From assembly GCA_034521755.1 (NCBI GenBank), contig JAXHMB010000001.1:124001-188000 (forward strand): a stretch of DNA of 64,000 bases, in the 5' to 3' direction. This document shows, one piece after another, positions 47,675 to 56,864 of the stretch. The position numbers and the translations under genes were made by a program. The notes beneath the pieces were generated by a model. The model made no database searches, was not told where the DNA came from, and saw only the letters and a list, made by a program, of their open reading frames with translations. How positions within the stretch are numbered: position 1 is the stretch's first letter; each line of letters starts with the position of its first letter. This DNA comes from JAXHMB01 sp034521755 (GTDB lineage: Bacteria > Bacteroidota > Rhodothermia > Balneolales > Balneolaceae).

Positions 47675-48199
47675 ATGTCGCTGATTATAGCAGCAGGTAG
47701 CGGTGGAGGAGGAATCCTCAACTTTAACAGTGGTTTTGCTATTTGGGTAGCCATTACTCTCATCATCTTTTTGGTGGTAATGGCCAAGTATGCAGTACCA
47801 CTGATTATGGACGCTCTTTCCGAAAGAGAAGACCGCATCAAGGAATCTTTGGAATCAGCTGAAAAAGCTTTAGCCCGCGCTGAGCAAATCTCAAAAGATA
47901 ATGAGAAAGCACTACGTGAAGCTGAAGTTAAAGCTCAGCAGATTCGTAAAGAAGCAATTGAAGAAGCAGAAATGCTTCGTGCCGAGCGAATAGAGAAATC
48001 CAAGAAAGAAGCAGATGAAATTCTTGAGCAAGCAAAGGCTACTATTGAGCAAGAGAAGAAACGAGCACTGCTCGAATTGCGCGATGAAGTTGCCCGGCTT
48101 GCCGTAAAATCTGCCTCTATCATTCTGGAGGAAGAGCTCGACGAGAAAAAGAACCAAAAATTGGTCAACAATTATATTGAAGACATCTCAAAAAACTAA
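47675..48199 (+). CDS. atpF: F1Fo ATP synthase subunit b
   Basis: A 174-residue protein with one membrane helix (about residues 20-42, with GFAIWVAITLIIFLVVMAKYAVP) and a long charged coiled coil. It forms the peripheral stalk with subunit delta. The stretch LIMDALSEREDRIKESLESAEKALARAEQ is typical. It lies 18 bases after atpE and 4 before atpH. Confidence 0.95.
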   Translation: MSLIIAAGSGGGGILNFNSGFAIWVAITLIIFLVVMAKYAVPLIMDALSEREDRIKESLESAEKALARAEQISKDNEKALREAEVKAQQIRKEAIEEAEMLRAERIEKSKKEADEILEQAKATIEQEKKRALLELRDEVARLAVKSASIILEEELDEKKNQKLVNNYIEDISKN

Positions 48200-48203
48200 G
48201 TAG

Positions 48204-48752
48204 ATGCTCATAACAAAAGCAGCCCGCAGATATGCCACAGCTCTTTTGGAATCCGCCAAGGAAACCAATACTGTGGATGATATCCTGGCAGATATTAACC
48301 TGATTAAAAATACGCTGGAAGACTCCAGGGAACTGATTATGTTCCTTCGTAGTCCCGTCATCAAGTTTGATGACAAGACAGAAGCATTGGAGAAGATATT
48401 CAGGGATCGTGTTCAGGAAATGACCAACAGGTTCCTTCAGTTGCTGGCTCGTAAAAACAGAATATATTTGCTGGACCAAATTACCGAAGCATTTATTCAA
48501 CGGTATAATAAGTTTGCCGGCATCATTAAAATTGAAGTGTATACTGCTTACGAGTTGGATGACGCCCAGCAGGAAAAGCTTCACAAAGCCCTTGAAGAGA
48601 AAACAGGCAAAAAAGTAGATATGAATCTCAACCTGGATGAGTCATTGAAGGGTGGGCTGGCTGTCCGTATCGAAGATACCGTTATTGATGGTACAGTTAA
48701 GTATAAACTGCAGGAGTTAGAGCAGAAATTCCTCAGTACCGCTATTGAATAG
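48204..48752 (+). CDS. atpH: F1Fo ATP synthase subunit delta
   Basis: A 182-residue OSCP/delta subunit. The N-domain begins TKAARRYATALLESAKE, and the C-terminal phrase KGGLAVRIEDTVIDGTVKYKLQELEQKFL is the conserved end. It connects the peripheral stalk to F1. It lies between atpF and atpA as in other operons. Confidence 0.95.
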   Translation: MLITKAARRYATALLESAKETNTVDDILADINLIKNTLEDSRELIMFLRSPVIKFDDKTEALEKIFRDRVQEMTNRFLQLLARKNRIYLLDQITEAFIQRYNKFAGIIKIEVYTAYELDDAQQEKLHKALEEKTGKKVDMNLNLDESLKGGLAVRIEDTVIDGTVKYKLQELEQKFLSTAIE

Positions 48753-48781
48753 AATTTAAATCAGTTAAAACGTCAGTTAAA

Positions 48782-50404
48782 ATGAGTCAAGTAAGACCAG
48801 ACGAAGTATCCGCAATTTTAAGAAAACAACTTTCCGGTTTTGATAATGAAGCCGATGTGTATGATGTTGGTACCGTACTTGCAGTAGGTGACGGTATTGC
48901 CCGTGTATACGGCCTCTCAAAAGTACAGGCAGGAGAACTTGTAGATCTGCCTGACTCCAAAGACGAGGAAGGTAATTCCGTTCGCGGAATGGTATTGAAC
49001 CTTGAAGAAGACAATGTTGGTATCGTTCTTTTCGGAGGAACCAGTGCTGTTGAAGAAGGAGATACTGTTCGAAGAACCAAAGACATTGCTTCTATCAACG
49101 TAGGAGACGGACTTAAGGGCCGTGTTATTGATCCACTTGGACGTCCGCTCGACGGTAAGGGACCCATTAGTGGTGATACCATTCGTGTTCCTCTGGAACG
49201 TAAAGCTCCGGGTGTAATTTACCGTGAGCCGGTATCCGAGCCGCTACAAACAGGAATTAAAGCAATTGACTCTCTGATTCCAATTGGAAGAGGTCAGCGT
49301 GAATTGATTATTGGCGACCGTCAAACCGGTAAAACCTCTGTTGCGGTTGATACTATTATCAACCAAAAAGAAACGCAGGATACCGACAAACCGGTTGTTT
49401 GTATTTATGTTGCAGTTGGGCAGAAAGGTTCAACGGTTGCAGGTATTGCAAAAGCACTAGAGGACAATAATGCGATTGATTATTCAATTATTGTTTCTGC
49501 ACCTGCCAGTTCTTCAGCACCAATGCGATTTATTGCACCGTTTGCCGGAGCTGCCATTGGGGAATACTTTCGTGATACAGGTCGACATGCTCTGGTTATT
49601 TATGATGACCTTTCCAAGCAGGCGGTAGCTTACCGTGAGCTTTCACTGCTATTGAAGCGACCTCCGGGACGTGAAGCTTATCCGGGTGACGTATTTTACC
49701 TGCACAGTCGTTTGTTGGAGCGTGGTGCTAAGATTATTGACAATGACGAAGTAGCTCAACAAATGAATAATGTTCCAGAAGAGTTAAAGCCGCACTTGAA
49801 AGGCGGTGGATCTTTGACAGCGCTTCCGGTTATTGAAACCCAGGCCGGTGATGTTTCAGCGTATATTCCAACCAACGTAATTTCAATTACTGATGGTCAG
49901 ATTTTCCTTGACACTGACTTGTTTAATTCTGGTGTCCGTCCCGCCATTGACGTAGGTACTTCGGTATCGCGTGTAGGTGGTGCAGCCCAGGTGAAATCAA
50001 TGAAGAAGTTGTCCGGTACCATGAAGCTTGACCTTGCACAGTACCGAGAGCTTGAAGCTTTTGCTAAGTTTGGTTCAGACCTTGACCCATCTACTCAGCG
50101 TCAGCTTAAACGTGGAGAACGTACTGTTGAACTGTTAAAGCAGGATATCTATCAGCCGTTGGCTGTTCAGGAGCAAATTGCGCTGCTGAAAGCTAACGAT
50201 GAAGGTTTATTAGATGAGCTTAAAGTGGATCAAATTCAGGACTTTGCAGACACCTATCTTGAAACAGTGAATGCAAAGTATTCTGATGGAATGGCTGCAC
50301 TCGGTGATTCAGGAGTTCTTTCTGATGAATTTGGCGAAAAGCTTATGGATACAGCTAAAACAGTTATTGACCAAATTAATGCTACCCAAGAGCAAGAAGC
50401 ATAA
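48782..50404 (+). CDS. atpA: F1Fo ATP synthase subunit alpha
   Basis: A 540-residue non-catalytic alpha subunit. P-loop GDRQTGKTSVAVDT near residue 180, and DRQTGKT with ALVIYDDLSKQA identify alpha rather than beta. The C-terminus shows AQYRELEAFAKFGSDLD and RQLKRGERTVELLKQ. The beta gene (atpD), usually after gamma, is not in this window; the unit ends with atpG. Confidence 0.98.
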   Translation: MSQVRPDEVSAILRKQLSGFDNEADVYDVGTVLAVGDGIARVYGLSKVQAGELVDLPDSKDEEGNSVRGMVLNLEEDNVGIVLFGGTSAVEEGDTVRRTKDIASINVGDGLKGRVIDPLGRPLDGKGPISGDTIRVPLERKAPGVIYREPVSEPLQTGIKAIDSLIPIGRGQRELIIGDRQTGKTSVAVDTIINQKETQDTDKPVVCIYVAVGQKGSTVAGIAKALEDNNAIDYSIIVSAPASSSAPMRFIAPFAGAAIGEYFRDTGRHALVIYDDLSKQAVAYRELSLLLKRPPGREAYPGDVFYLHSRLLERGAKIIDNDEVAQQMNNVPEELKPHLKGGGSLTALPVIETQAGDVSAYIPTNVISITDGQIFLDTDLFNSGVRPAIDVGTSVSRVGGAAQVKSMKKLSGTMKLDLAQYRELEAFAKFGSDLDPSTQRQLKRGERTVELLKQDIYQPLAVQEQIALLKANDEGLLDELKVDQIQDFADTYLETVNAKYSDGMAALGDSGVLSDEFGEKLMDTAKTVIDQINATQEQEA

Positions 50405-50406
50405 TT

Positions 50407-51297
50407 ATGGCTAATCTTCGCGATATACGAAATCGGATTGAGTCTGTTCAAAACACGCAGCAGATTACCAAAGCCATGAAGATGGTTGCTGCTGCCAAGT
50501 TGAAAAAGGCCCAGGATCGTATTATTGAAACACGTCCGTATTCATTTAAAATGCAAGAAGTTGTTGCCCGACTTGCTAAAAATGCTGATGAGAATAATAT
50601 ACTCCTTAAAAAACCTGAGAAAACAGAGAATATTCTGTTTGTAGTTATTGGCTCGGACAGGGGACTTTGTGGTGGCTTTAACAACAATCTTTTTAAAGTT
50701 GTTGAAAAACGAATAGAAGATGATTTTGCCGATTACAATAATTCAGGAAATCTATCGCTTATTACCATTGGCCAAAAAGCCAGCAAATACTTTGGAAAAC
50801 GCGACTATAAAGTGAAAGATGCTTATCCAGGCTTCTTTGATGAGCTGGTTTTCGGTGAAGTAGCAGAAATTATGAAGGGTATAATAGCTGAATTCAAAGA
50901 TGGTAATTTTGATGCTGTTTATCTGGCGTTCAATGAGTTTAAGTCTGTTATAGCGCAGAATCGTGTTATTGAACCGGTATTGCCTATTGAGCCAAGTTCA
51001 TTATTGGATGACTCGGAAGAGGCTGATGAAAACTTAGATTATATCTATGAGCCGGATGTCGATTCTATTTTGGACGAGCTGCTGCCATTGCACTTAAATA
51101 TACAGTTTTGGAAAGCAATTTTAGAGTCCAATGCAGCTGAACAGGGCGCACGTATGACAGCCATGGATAATGCAACTGAAAATGCTAAAGAGTTGCAGGA
51201 TGATCTGAGGCTGGAATATAACCGTGCAAGACAAAGTGCAATTACTACAGAAATTTCCGAAATTATTTCGGGTGCTCAGGCACTAGAAGATGCCTAG
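50407..51297 (+). CDS. atpG: F1Fo ATP synthase subunit gamma
   Basis: A 296-residue gamma subunit. The N-terminal helix (RDIRNRIESVQNTQQITKAMKMVAAAKL) and C-terminal helix (ARMTAMDNATENAKELQDDLRLEYNRARQSAITTEISEI) that form the rotating shaft are conserved, as is GSDRGLCGGFNNN. It follows atpA by 2 bases and is the last atp gene here. Confidence 0.98.
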   Translation: MANLRDIRNRIESVQNTQQITKAMKMVAAAKLKKAQDRIIETRPYSFKMQEVVARLAKNADENNILLKKPEKTENILFVVIGSDRGLCGGFNNNLFKVVEKRIEDDFADYNNSGNLSLITIGQKASKYFGKRDYKVKDAYPGFFDELVFGEVAEIMKGIIAEFKDGNFDAVYLAFNEFKSVIAQNRVIEPVLPIEPSSLLDDSEEADENLDYIYEPDVDSILDELLPLHLNIQFWKAILESNAAEQGARMTAMDNATENAKELQDDLRLEYNRARQSAITTEISEIISGAQALEDA

Positions 51298-51305
51298 AGA
51301 TTTAT

Positions 51306-51392
51306 GGAGAGGTGGCAGAGTGGTCGAATGCGGTGGTCTTGAAAACCATTGAGGCTTCACGGTCTCCGGGGGTTCGAATCCCTCCCTCTCCG
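51306..51392 (+). tRNA. tRNA-Ser (anticodon TGA)
   Basis: An 87-base class II tRNA. The acceptor GGAGAGG (51306-51312) pairs with CCTCTCC (51385-51391), and base 51392 is the discriminator G. The anticodon loop is CTTGAAA with TGA, and a long variable arm is present, both serine traits. The T-loop reads GGTTCGAATC. CCA is not encoded. It lies 8 bases after the atpG stop, followed by its own terminator. Confidence 0.95.
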
Positions 51393-51398
51393 CATTAC

Positions 51399-51431
51399 AG
51401 CCCCGTCCCTTAAAGGGTGGGGCTTTTGTTT
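51399..51431 (+). terminator. Terminator of the tRNA-Ser (and perhaps the atp operon)
   Basis: AGCCCCGTCCCT pairs with AGGGTGGGGCT across a three-base loop, followed by TTTTGTTTT. Confidence 0.85.
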
Positions 51432-51489
51432 TAAATATATATCTTGTTTGTGCGTTTATGAGGAAACCATAAAAGTTAAAGATCTCAGC

Positions 51490-52875
51490 ATGAAATTTAT
51501 TTCAACAGTCACAGTCTTACTGGCAGTATTCTTCATGGCTCTTCCTCTTCAGGCTCAGGATACGCTCCAGGTTTCTCTCAATGATTTTATTCAACGAGGG
51601 ATGCAAAACTCAGGCCAGATAGATTATCAGGAGCAAAACATTTCATTAGCTGAAAACAAGGTAGATCAAGCTCAAGCACAGAGAGTGCTACCCAAACTAG
51701 ACCTGAGTACGCAGCATGGTGTGGTACCGGGGGTGAGGAGCAATACCAATTTAAAGGAAACAGCTTATTATCTGGATCCCAACTTGGAGAATGACTGGGA
51801 TAACTGGGCCGTTTTTACAAGAGCTGAAGTTAATGCCGTGCAGCCTATTTTTACCTGGGGAGCCATCAATAATGCTATTAATGCTGCACAATCAGCTGCC
51901 AAAGCTGCTCGAGAACAGTTTGAATCTCAAAAGGCGGATATGCAGATCCGGTTGTATGATCTGTATCAAAGTTATGTGCTAACCTTGGAGGTTAACCGAT
52001 TACTGGAGGAAGCCAAGAATGAGATCGAAAAAATTGAAAAACAGATTGATGAAAGTCGGGAATCCGGAGATTCCGAAGTAGATGAATCAGATGTTTTTAA
52101 ATTCAAAATATTTAAGTCAGAATTTGAGATTAGGGCAGCTGAGGTAAAAGAAAATTCAAAGTTTATACAGAGTGTATGGAACTATGTGCTTCAGGCTGAA
52201 GAAGGACAGGTTTTTGAGCCGGCCACTCGATTTTTAGATCCTATTCAAAATCCAATAGAGGAGCTGGATTATTACAGGATTTCGGCCGTTCAAGCGCGCC
52301 CTGAGGTTAAGGCGATTGAAGCTGGGGTGAATGCAGCTGAATATGGCATTGAAGCTACACAGGCTCAGCGCTATCCATCATTGTTCTTAGGACTTACCGG
52401 GAAGTTTGCAAAGACTCCTAACAGACCACGCCAGAGTAATCCGTTTATTATTAATAACTCCAACTTTTTAAGTGCCGGTTTTGGGTTAAGTATTCGCCAG
52501 AATTTAAACTTTTGGCAAATTACACAAGATGTTGATCGAAGCAGAATTAAACATAAGCAGGCAAAATATTTAAAGGAAGCAGCCGTTGATGGAATTGTTT
52601 TAGAAATAAACGAAAAATATAAGAATGCCAGCCTCTCAAAAGTAAAAGTTGAGAAAACTGATGAAGCGTTGGTTACAGGAAAACAATGGTTGCGACAGGA
52701 GCAATTAGATTATGATTTTGGAATAGGAGAAATCAAAGATTTATTGGATGCAATGAAGAAAGAATTGGAGCTTCGTGTACAATTGAAGCAACGCATTTTT
52801 GATTTTAACAAAGATATGGCTGAGTTGTACAGGGCATCAGGATTAGAAATTACTACTTTAAAAATGACGAACTAG
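51490..52875 (+). CDS. TolC-family outer-membrane efflux protein
   Basis: From ATG 51490 (signal peptide MKFISTVTVLLAVFFMALPLQAQ, cut near residue 23) the protein has 461 residues. An in-frame start at 51349 lies inside the tRNA and is rejected. The rest is two repeats of long amphipathic helices and short beta strands, typical of TolC/OEP: LAENKVDQAQAQRVLPKL, then ARPEVKAIEAGVNAAEYGIEATQAQRYPSLFLGL. It would form a trimeric outer-membrane channel. The next gene (1 base away) encodes an MlaC-like protein, not a pump, and the RND operon at 1-7034 lacks a channel. Confidence 0.9.
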   Translation: MKFISTVTVLLAVFFMALPLQAQDTLQVSLNDFIQRGMQNSGQIDYQEQNISLAENKVDQAQAQRVLPKLDLSTQHGVVPGVRSNTNLKETAYYLDPNLENDWDNWAVFTRAEVNAVQPIFTWGAINNAINAAQSAAKAAREQFESQKADMQIRLYDLYQSYVLTLEVNRLLEEAKNEIEKIEKQIDESRESGDSEVDESDVFKFKIFKSEFEIRAAEVKENSKFIQSVWNYVLQAEEGQVFEPATRFLDPIQNPIEELDYYRISAVQARPEVKAIEAGVNAAEYGIEATQAQRYPSLFLGLTGKFAKTPNRPRQSNPFIINNSNFLSAGFGLSIRQNLNFWQITQDVDRSRIKHKQAKYLKEAAVDGIVLEINEKYKNASLSKVKVEKTDEALVTGKQWLRQEQLDYDFGIGEIKDLLDAMKKELELRVQLKQRIFDFNKDMAELYRASGLEITTLKMTN

Positions 52876-52876
52876 T

Positions 52877-53473
52877 ATGAAATTATTGAAACGGATAACA
52901 ATAGCTCTTTTTACATTATTGCTGATGAGTGGGGTTGCATATGCTCAGGAGGACAGTACCTCAATAAAGAATATGCTTGAACAAAGGGATCAGCAAATTA
53001 AAGATCTGCTGGGACCTAAAGGAACCGAATATACTCAGTCTCAAAGGGATCAAATTAAAGATGTCATTAACGGAGTGATTGATTATCGCGCAATGGCAAA
53101 ATATGCCCTTGAAGGGACTTTTGATACGCTTTCTACAGAACAGCAAGATGAGTTTGTGGATCTTTTTTCAACGACTATTCGGGATCAATCACTCAATAAA
53201 CTCGATATTTATCGGGCAAATGTTACCTATAACTCTATTGATGTTAATGGTGACAAAGCGAAGGTAAGTACACTGGCAGTACTTGAAAATGTACGCACGC
53301 CCGTAATTTATGACATGCATTATTCTCAACAAGAAGGGCAGTGGGTAGTTACAGATCTTACCGTTGATGATGTATCCACGGCAGCTTCTTATCGAAGACA
53401 GTTTCAAAATATTATTCGTAAGCGCGGATATGATTTTCTACTTGAAACTCTTAGAAAGCGTGCTGCGAGATAG
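52877..53473 (+). CDS. MlaC/Ttg2D-like phospholipid-binding protein
   Basis: A 198-residue exported protein (signal cut near residue 23, AYAQ). The MlaC pattern is visible: DVINGVIDYRAMAKYALEGTFDTLSTEQQDEFVDLFSTTIRD, then MHYSQQEGQWVVTDLTVDDVS and YRRQFQNIIRKRGYDFLLETLRKRA. MlaC-type proteins carry lipids between the inner and outer membranes; HpnM, a relative, goes with hopanoid genes. No MlaFEDB genes are here. Its partners may be the TolC gene upstream and the MMPL exporter at 62153, which is inference. A small terminator (53493-53512) follows. Confidence 0.9.
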   Translation: MKLLKRITIALFTLLLMSGVAYAQEDSTSIKNMLEQRDQQIKDLLGPKGTEYTQSQRDQIKDVINGVIDYRAMAKYALEGTFDTLSTEQQDEFVDLFSTTIRDQSLNKLDIYRANVTYNSIDVNGDKAKVSTLAVLENVRTPVIYDMHYSQQEGQWVVTDLTVDDVSTAASYRRQFQNIIRKRGYDFLLETLRKRAAR

Positions 53474-53492
53474 TATATTTTTCCCAATCTCG

Positions 53493-53512
53493 AAAAGACC
53501 GGTCTTTTTTTT
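53493..53512 (+). terminator. Short terminator after the MlaC-like gene
   Basis: AAAAGACCGGTCTTTT makes a six-pair stem with a CCGG loop and runs into an eight-T tract; the stem is AT-rich, so its strength is uncertain. Confidence 0.55.
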
Positions 53513-53609
53513 AAAAAATTACATCAACATTACGAATCTATTGCTTTAAATTGGGGCCGTATTTACGTATCTTTTGCGTTTTAATTTCAGATAAGAATTC
53601 ATTCAAAAT

Positions 53610-54929
53610 ATGGCCACTGACAATAAACAGAAAGACGACGCAGGAAAACTTTTAGTACTAACCCCTGGGATGGGTGCGGTAGCAACAACTTTTATAGCAG
53701 GAGTGGAGGCTATCCGTAAAGGGCTGGCTACTCCAATTGGTTCTCTTACCCAGATGCAGACAATCCGCTTGGGTTTGCGTTCCGAAGGCCGTAATCCGTT
53801 AATTAAAGATTTTGTAGATCTTGCAAGCTTAGAAGACTTGGAGTTCGGTGGCTGGGATGTATTTGAAGATAATGCCTACGAAGCTGCTAAAAGAGCAAAA
53901 GTTTTAAAGAATGAAGACTTAGAGCCGATAGCTGATTTCTTAAAAGGAATTAATCCCATGCCAGCGGTTTTTCAACAAAAGTATGTTAAGCGTTTGGATG
54001 GCCCAAATGTAAAGCCACAAGAAAATAAAATGGAGCTGGCCGAGGCTCTGCGTGAGGACATAAGAAATAAGATGGAAGAGACAGGTGCTTCACGCGCTGT
54101 AATGATTTGGTGTGGATCTACTGAAATCTATCAGCATCCATCTGATTGTCATGCGACTATTGAAGATTTTGAAGAAGGACTTAAAAATAATGATGAGTCT
54201 ATAGCACCTTCACAGATATATGCTTATGCAGCCATTAAGGAAGGTATACCGTACGCTAATGGTGCTCCAAACCTTTCGGCTGATTTCCCAGCATTAGAAG
54301 CACTGGCTAAAGAAAACGGGGTACCGATTACAGGTAAGGATTTTAAGACCGGTCAGACCATGATTAAGACTATCCTGGCACCTGGATTTAAAGCTCGCAT
54401 GCTGGGTATTAATGGTTGGTTTTCTACCAATATTTTAGGTAACCGTGACGGAGAAGTACTTGATGATCCGGAGAGCTTTAAGACCAAAGAAGTTTCGAAG
54501 TCTGGAGTACTGGATACTATTCTACAACCGGAACTTTATGGAGAACTGTATCGTGATCTGTACCACAAGGTACGTATTAATTATTATCCTCCACGTGGTG
54601 ATGAAAAGGAAGGCTGGGATAATATTGATATCAAAGGATGGATGGGATACCCCATGCAGATCAAAGTTGACTTTTTGTGCCGTGATTCGATCCTTGCAGC
54701 TCCGTTGGTTCTTGACTTGGCATTGTTCCTGGATTTAGCGAAACGATCAGGACGCAAAGGGATTCAGGAATGGCTGTCATTTTACTTTAAAAGTCCTCAG
54801 ATTGAAGAAGGTCACATCCAAGAGCATGATATCTTTATCCAGCACTTTAGGTTAAAGAACACATTGCGTGTGTTGGGTGGTGAGGAACCGTTGACCCACT
54901 TGTCTGAAAACTTTGACGGTGGTTACTAG
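53610..54929 (+). CDS. ino1: Inositol-3-phosphate synthase
   Basis: A 439-residue myo-inositol-1-phosphate synthase-type enzyme. The NAD-binding start LLVLTPGMGAVATTFIAGVEAIRKG, the region WCGSTEIYQH, and catalytic-domain motifs KDFKTGQTMIKTILAPGFKARMLGINGWFSTNILGN and the Lys-rich segment before MGYPMQIKVDFLCRDSILAAPLVLDLALFLDLA are present. It cyclises glucose 6-phosphate to inositol 3-phosphate. It opens a plus-strand run with two sulfotransferases (gaps of 20 and 19 bases). Inositol phosphate here could feed inositol lipids or, with the cytidylyltransferase at 61236, CDP-inositol. ATG start fits the family. Confidence 0.96.
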   Translation: MATDNKQKDDAGKLLVLTPGMGAVATTFIAGVEAIRKGLATPIGSLTQMQTIRLGLRSEGRNPLIKDFVDLASLEDLEFGGWDVFEDNAYEAAKRAKVLKNEDLEPIADFLKGINPMPAVFQQKYVKRLDGPNVKPQENKMELAEALREDIRNKMEETGASRAVMIWCGSTEIYQHPSDCHATIEDFEEGLKNNDESIAPSQIYAYAAIKEGIPYANGAPNLSADFPALEALAKENGVPITGKDFKTGQTMIKTILAPGFKARMLGINGWFSTNILGNRDGEVLDDPESFKTKEVSKSGVLDTILQPELYGELYRDLYHKVRINYYPPRGDEKEGWDNIDIKGWMGYPMQIKVDFLCRDSILAAPLVLDLALFLDLAKRSGRKGIQEWLSFYFKSPQIEEGHIQEHDIFIQHFRLKNTLRVLGGEEPLTHLSENFDGGY

Positions 54930-54949
54930 GTTAACATTAGATTCTCTTT

Positions 54950-55948
54950 TTGAATCACCAAATAGCATATAAGGACTTACAGAATACCGAAGAAAATCTA
55001 TTCTTTATTGCAGGAACCAGCAGGTCGGGGTCTACTTTGCTGCAAAGCATGCTGAATAGCCATTCGGAGGTAGTCATCCCGCCCGAAACGCATTTTTTCC
55101 ATTCTTTTAAGAACTTGAAAAAGCAATACAACGTTGAGTTTAAGAATGAATTTAGAGGTTCTTTGCTTGATTTTTGGTATGATCAGAAGACACGAATTCG
55201 TGACTTGGGGCTTGCCAAGGAACAAGTAAAAAATGCCTCAGAAGAACTTGACATTTCCAGCCCAATTGATCTGTTTCTATTGCAAATGACGATGTATAGA
55301 AAAGAGCGTGGCAAAAGTATTATTGGAGAAAAGACACCACGCCATATTTTGCAGATTACAGAGATTCTTGAAGAGTTTCCAAAGGCCAAGGTTATCGCAA
55401 TGTTCAGAGATCCCAGGGCAGCGGCTAATTCAGAAATTAAGGCACATTTTGGATCTCCTTCTGTAATTGTTACCACTAAGAGGTGGCGTAAATATATTGC
55501 TATGCATCAGCAGCTGCAAAACAAGCTAGCTTCTAATCAGTATATGATGCTGCGATATTGTGATCTCATCGAAGACCCTGAGTCTGTTCTTAAAAAAGTT
55601 TCAAATTTTTTGGGGATTGAATTTCAGCAGGATATGCTGAACTACTATGAGAGAGATGAAAAAGGCTTTGCTGAAGGAGAAAAGGAGTGGAAAGAAGAAA
55701 CTCTGGAGCCTTTAAAAAAGAACAAGAATGAAGAATGGAAAGATAGTCTGGAAAATTGGCAAGTTGCTTTGGTTGAACAACAGGCTGGGAAATATTTAGA
55801 GGAGATGGGATATAAACCCAGCGGTAATTCTTTATCAACGTTCCAAAAGATTATCTTTTCTGCGGTTGATTTTGGAAAATCAGTATGGGCTACTATTACA
55901 AATGCACGTGATGAAGGATATAATAGTCCTGCAAAATTTAAATTTTAA
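54950..55948 (+). CDS. Sulfotransferase family protein
   Basis: A 332-residue PAPS-dependent sulfotransferase. The 5'-phosphosulfate loop AGTSRSGSTLLQSMLNSH is at residues 21-38, and the 3'-phosphate motif AMFRDPRAAANSEIK is near residue 150. No signal or membrane helix was seen, so it is cytosolic or peripheral. It starts at TTG 54950, 20 bases after ino1, and 19 bases before a second sulfotransferase. The acceptor is unknown; neighbours suggest a glycolipid or inositol-phosphate molecule. The two sulfotransferases differ clearly from one another outside the motifs. Confidence 0.87.
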   Translation: MNHQIAYKDLQNTEENLFFIAGTSRSGSTLLQSMLNSHSEVVIPPETHFFHSFKNLKKQYNVEFKNEFRGSLLDFWYDQKTRIRDLGLAKEQVKNASEELDISSPIDLFLLQMTMYRKERGKSIIGEKTPRHILQITEILEEFPKAKVIAMFRDPRAAANSEIKAHFGSPSVIVTTKRWRKYIAMHQQLQNKLASNQYMMLRYCDLIEDPESVLKKVSNFLGIEFQQDMLNYYERDEKGFAEGEKEWKEETLEPLKKNKNEEWKDSLENWQVALVEQQAGKYLEEMGYKPSGNSLSTFQKIIFSAVDFGKSVWATITNARDEGYNSPAKFKF

Positions 55949-55967
55949 AGTTGGCAAAAGTTGAAAT

Positions 55968-56864
55968 ATGGGAGTTTTTAAGAAAATAGGTGAACAAATT
56001 ACGGCAGTGTCTGACGCATTAGGGTTCGAACGTCGGGATCTGCAGGCTGACCTTGGAATACCCTGGCATTATGTAAAAAGCATGGTTCTGAATTCTCACT
56101 TTAAATGGGATTATGATGAAATTGAGCACTATGCCATGTTTATAGGTTATCCCAGAAGCGGTCATACGCTGGTTGGTTCATTGCTGGATGCTCATCCTGA
56201 TATGGTTATTTCTCATGAGTTAGATGCACTGCGATACCTCAGAGCGGGATTCAGCAGGGAACAGATATTCAGCCTTATTTTGCATAAAGATAAAGTGTTT
56301 ACCGGGAAGGGACGTGAATGGACCGGTTATGATTATGCTATTGAAGGGTTATGGCAGGGAAGGTATAGAACATTAAAGGTAATTGGTGATAAAAAGGGAG
56401 GAGGTTCATCCCGGCACCTGCAGGCAAAGCCAAACATCATTGAAAAACTAAGAAAAAAAATGCAGCTGCCTATTAAGTTGATTCATATTGTTCGTCACCC
56501 TTTGGATAATATCGCGACTCACAAAAGGAAGTATTCTGTTGGACCTACGCTTCAGGAAGCAATTGACGATTATTTTAAAAGGGTAGAAGCCAATGCAAAA
56601 TTGAAGACAGAAGTAGCCCCTGATGAATGGTGCGAACTTACACATGAGGAATTTATTGAGGACCCGGAAAAAGCATTGACTACCTTAATTGAATATCTTG
56701 AGTTGGAACCTTATGAAGATTACATCAAGGCAGCATCAGAAAAAGTATTCAATTCTCCTTCAAAAAGCAGAACGAAAATAGAATGGCCTCAGGAAATGGT
56801 TGACCAGGTTGAAGAAAGAAGTCAAAAATATGACTTCTTAAGGGGTTATGAATTCAAGGTTTAA
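55968..56864 (+). CDS. Second sulfotransferase family protein
   Basis: A 298-residue sulfotransferase-type protein with phosphosulfate loop IGYPRSGHTLVGSLLDAHPD (near residue 62) and 3'-phosphate motif HIVRHPLDNIATHKRK. The N-terminal 50 residues include a segment (LGFERRDLQADLGIPWHYVKSMV) before the catalytic start. It probably modifies another position or another acceptor than its neighbour. Its stop overlaps the flippase gene stop by 4 bases (convergent). Confidence 0.85.
   Translation: MGVFKKIGEQITAVSDALGFERRDLQADLGIPWHYVKSMVLNSHFKWDYDEIEHYAMFIGYPRSGHTLVGSLLDAHPDMVISHELDALRYLRAGFSREQIFSLILHKDKVFTGKGREWTGYDYAIEGLWQGRYRTLKVIGDKKGGGSSRHLQAKPNIIEKLRKKMQLPIKLIHIVRHPLDNIATHKRKYSVGPTLQEAIDDYFKRVEANAKLKTEVAPDEWCELTHEEFIEDPEKALTTLIEYLELEPYEDYIKAASEKVFNSPSKSRTKIEWPQEMVDQVEERSQKYDFLRGYEFKV

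Noticed and set aside
48787..49182. Antisense frame opposite atpA
   Set aside because: It overlaps a clear ATP synthase alpha gene on the other strand; no homology or start signal.
51349..51489. Longer start for the TolC protein at 51349
   Set aside because: This start lies inside the tRNA-Ser gene; the ATG at 51490 begins a proper signal peptide.
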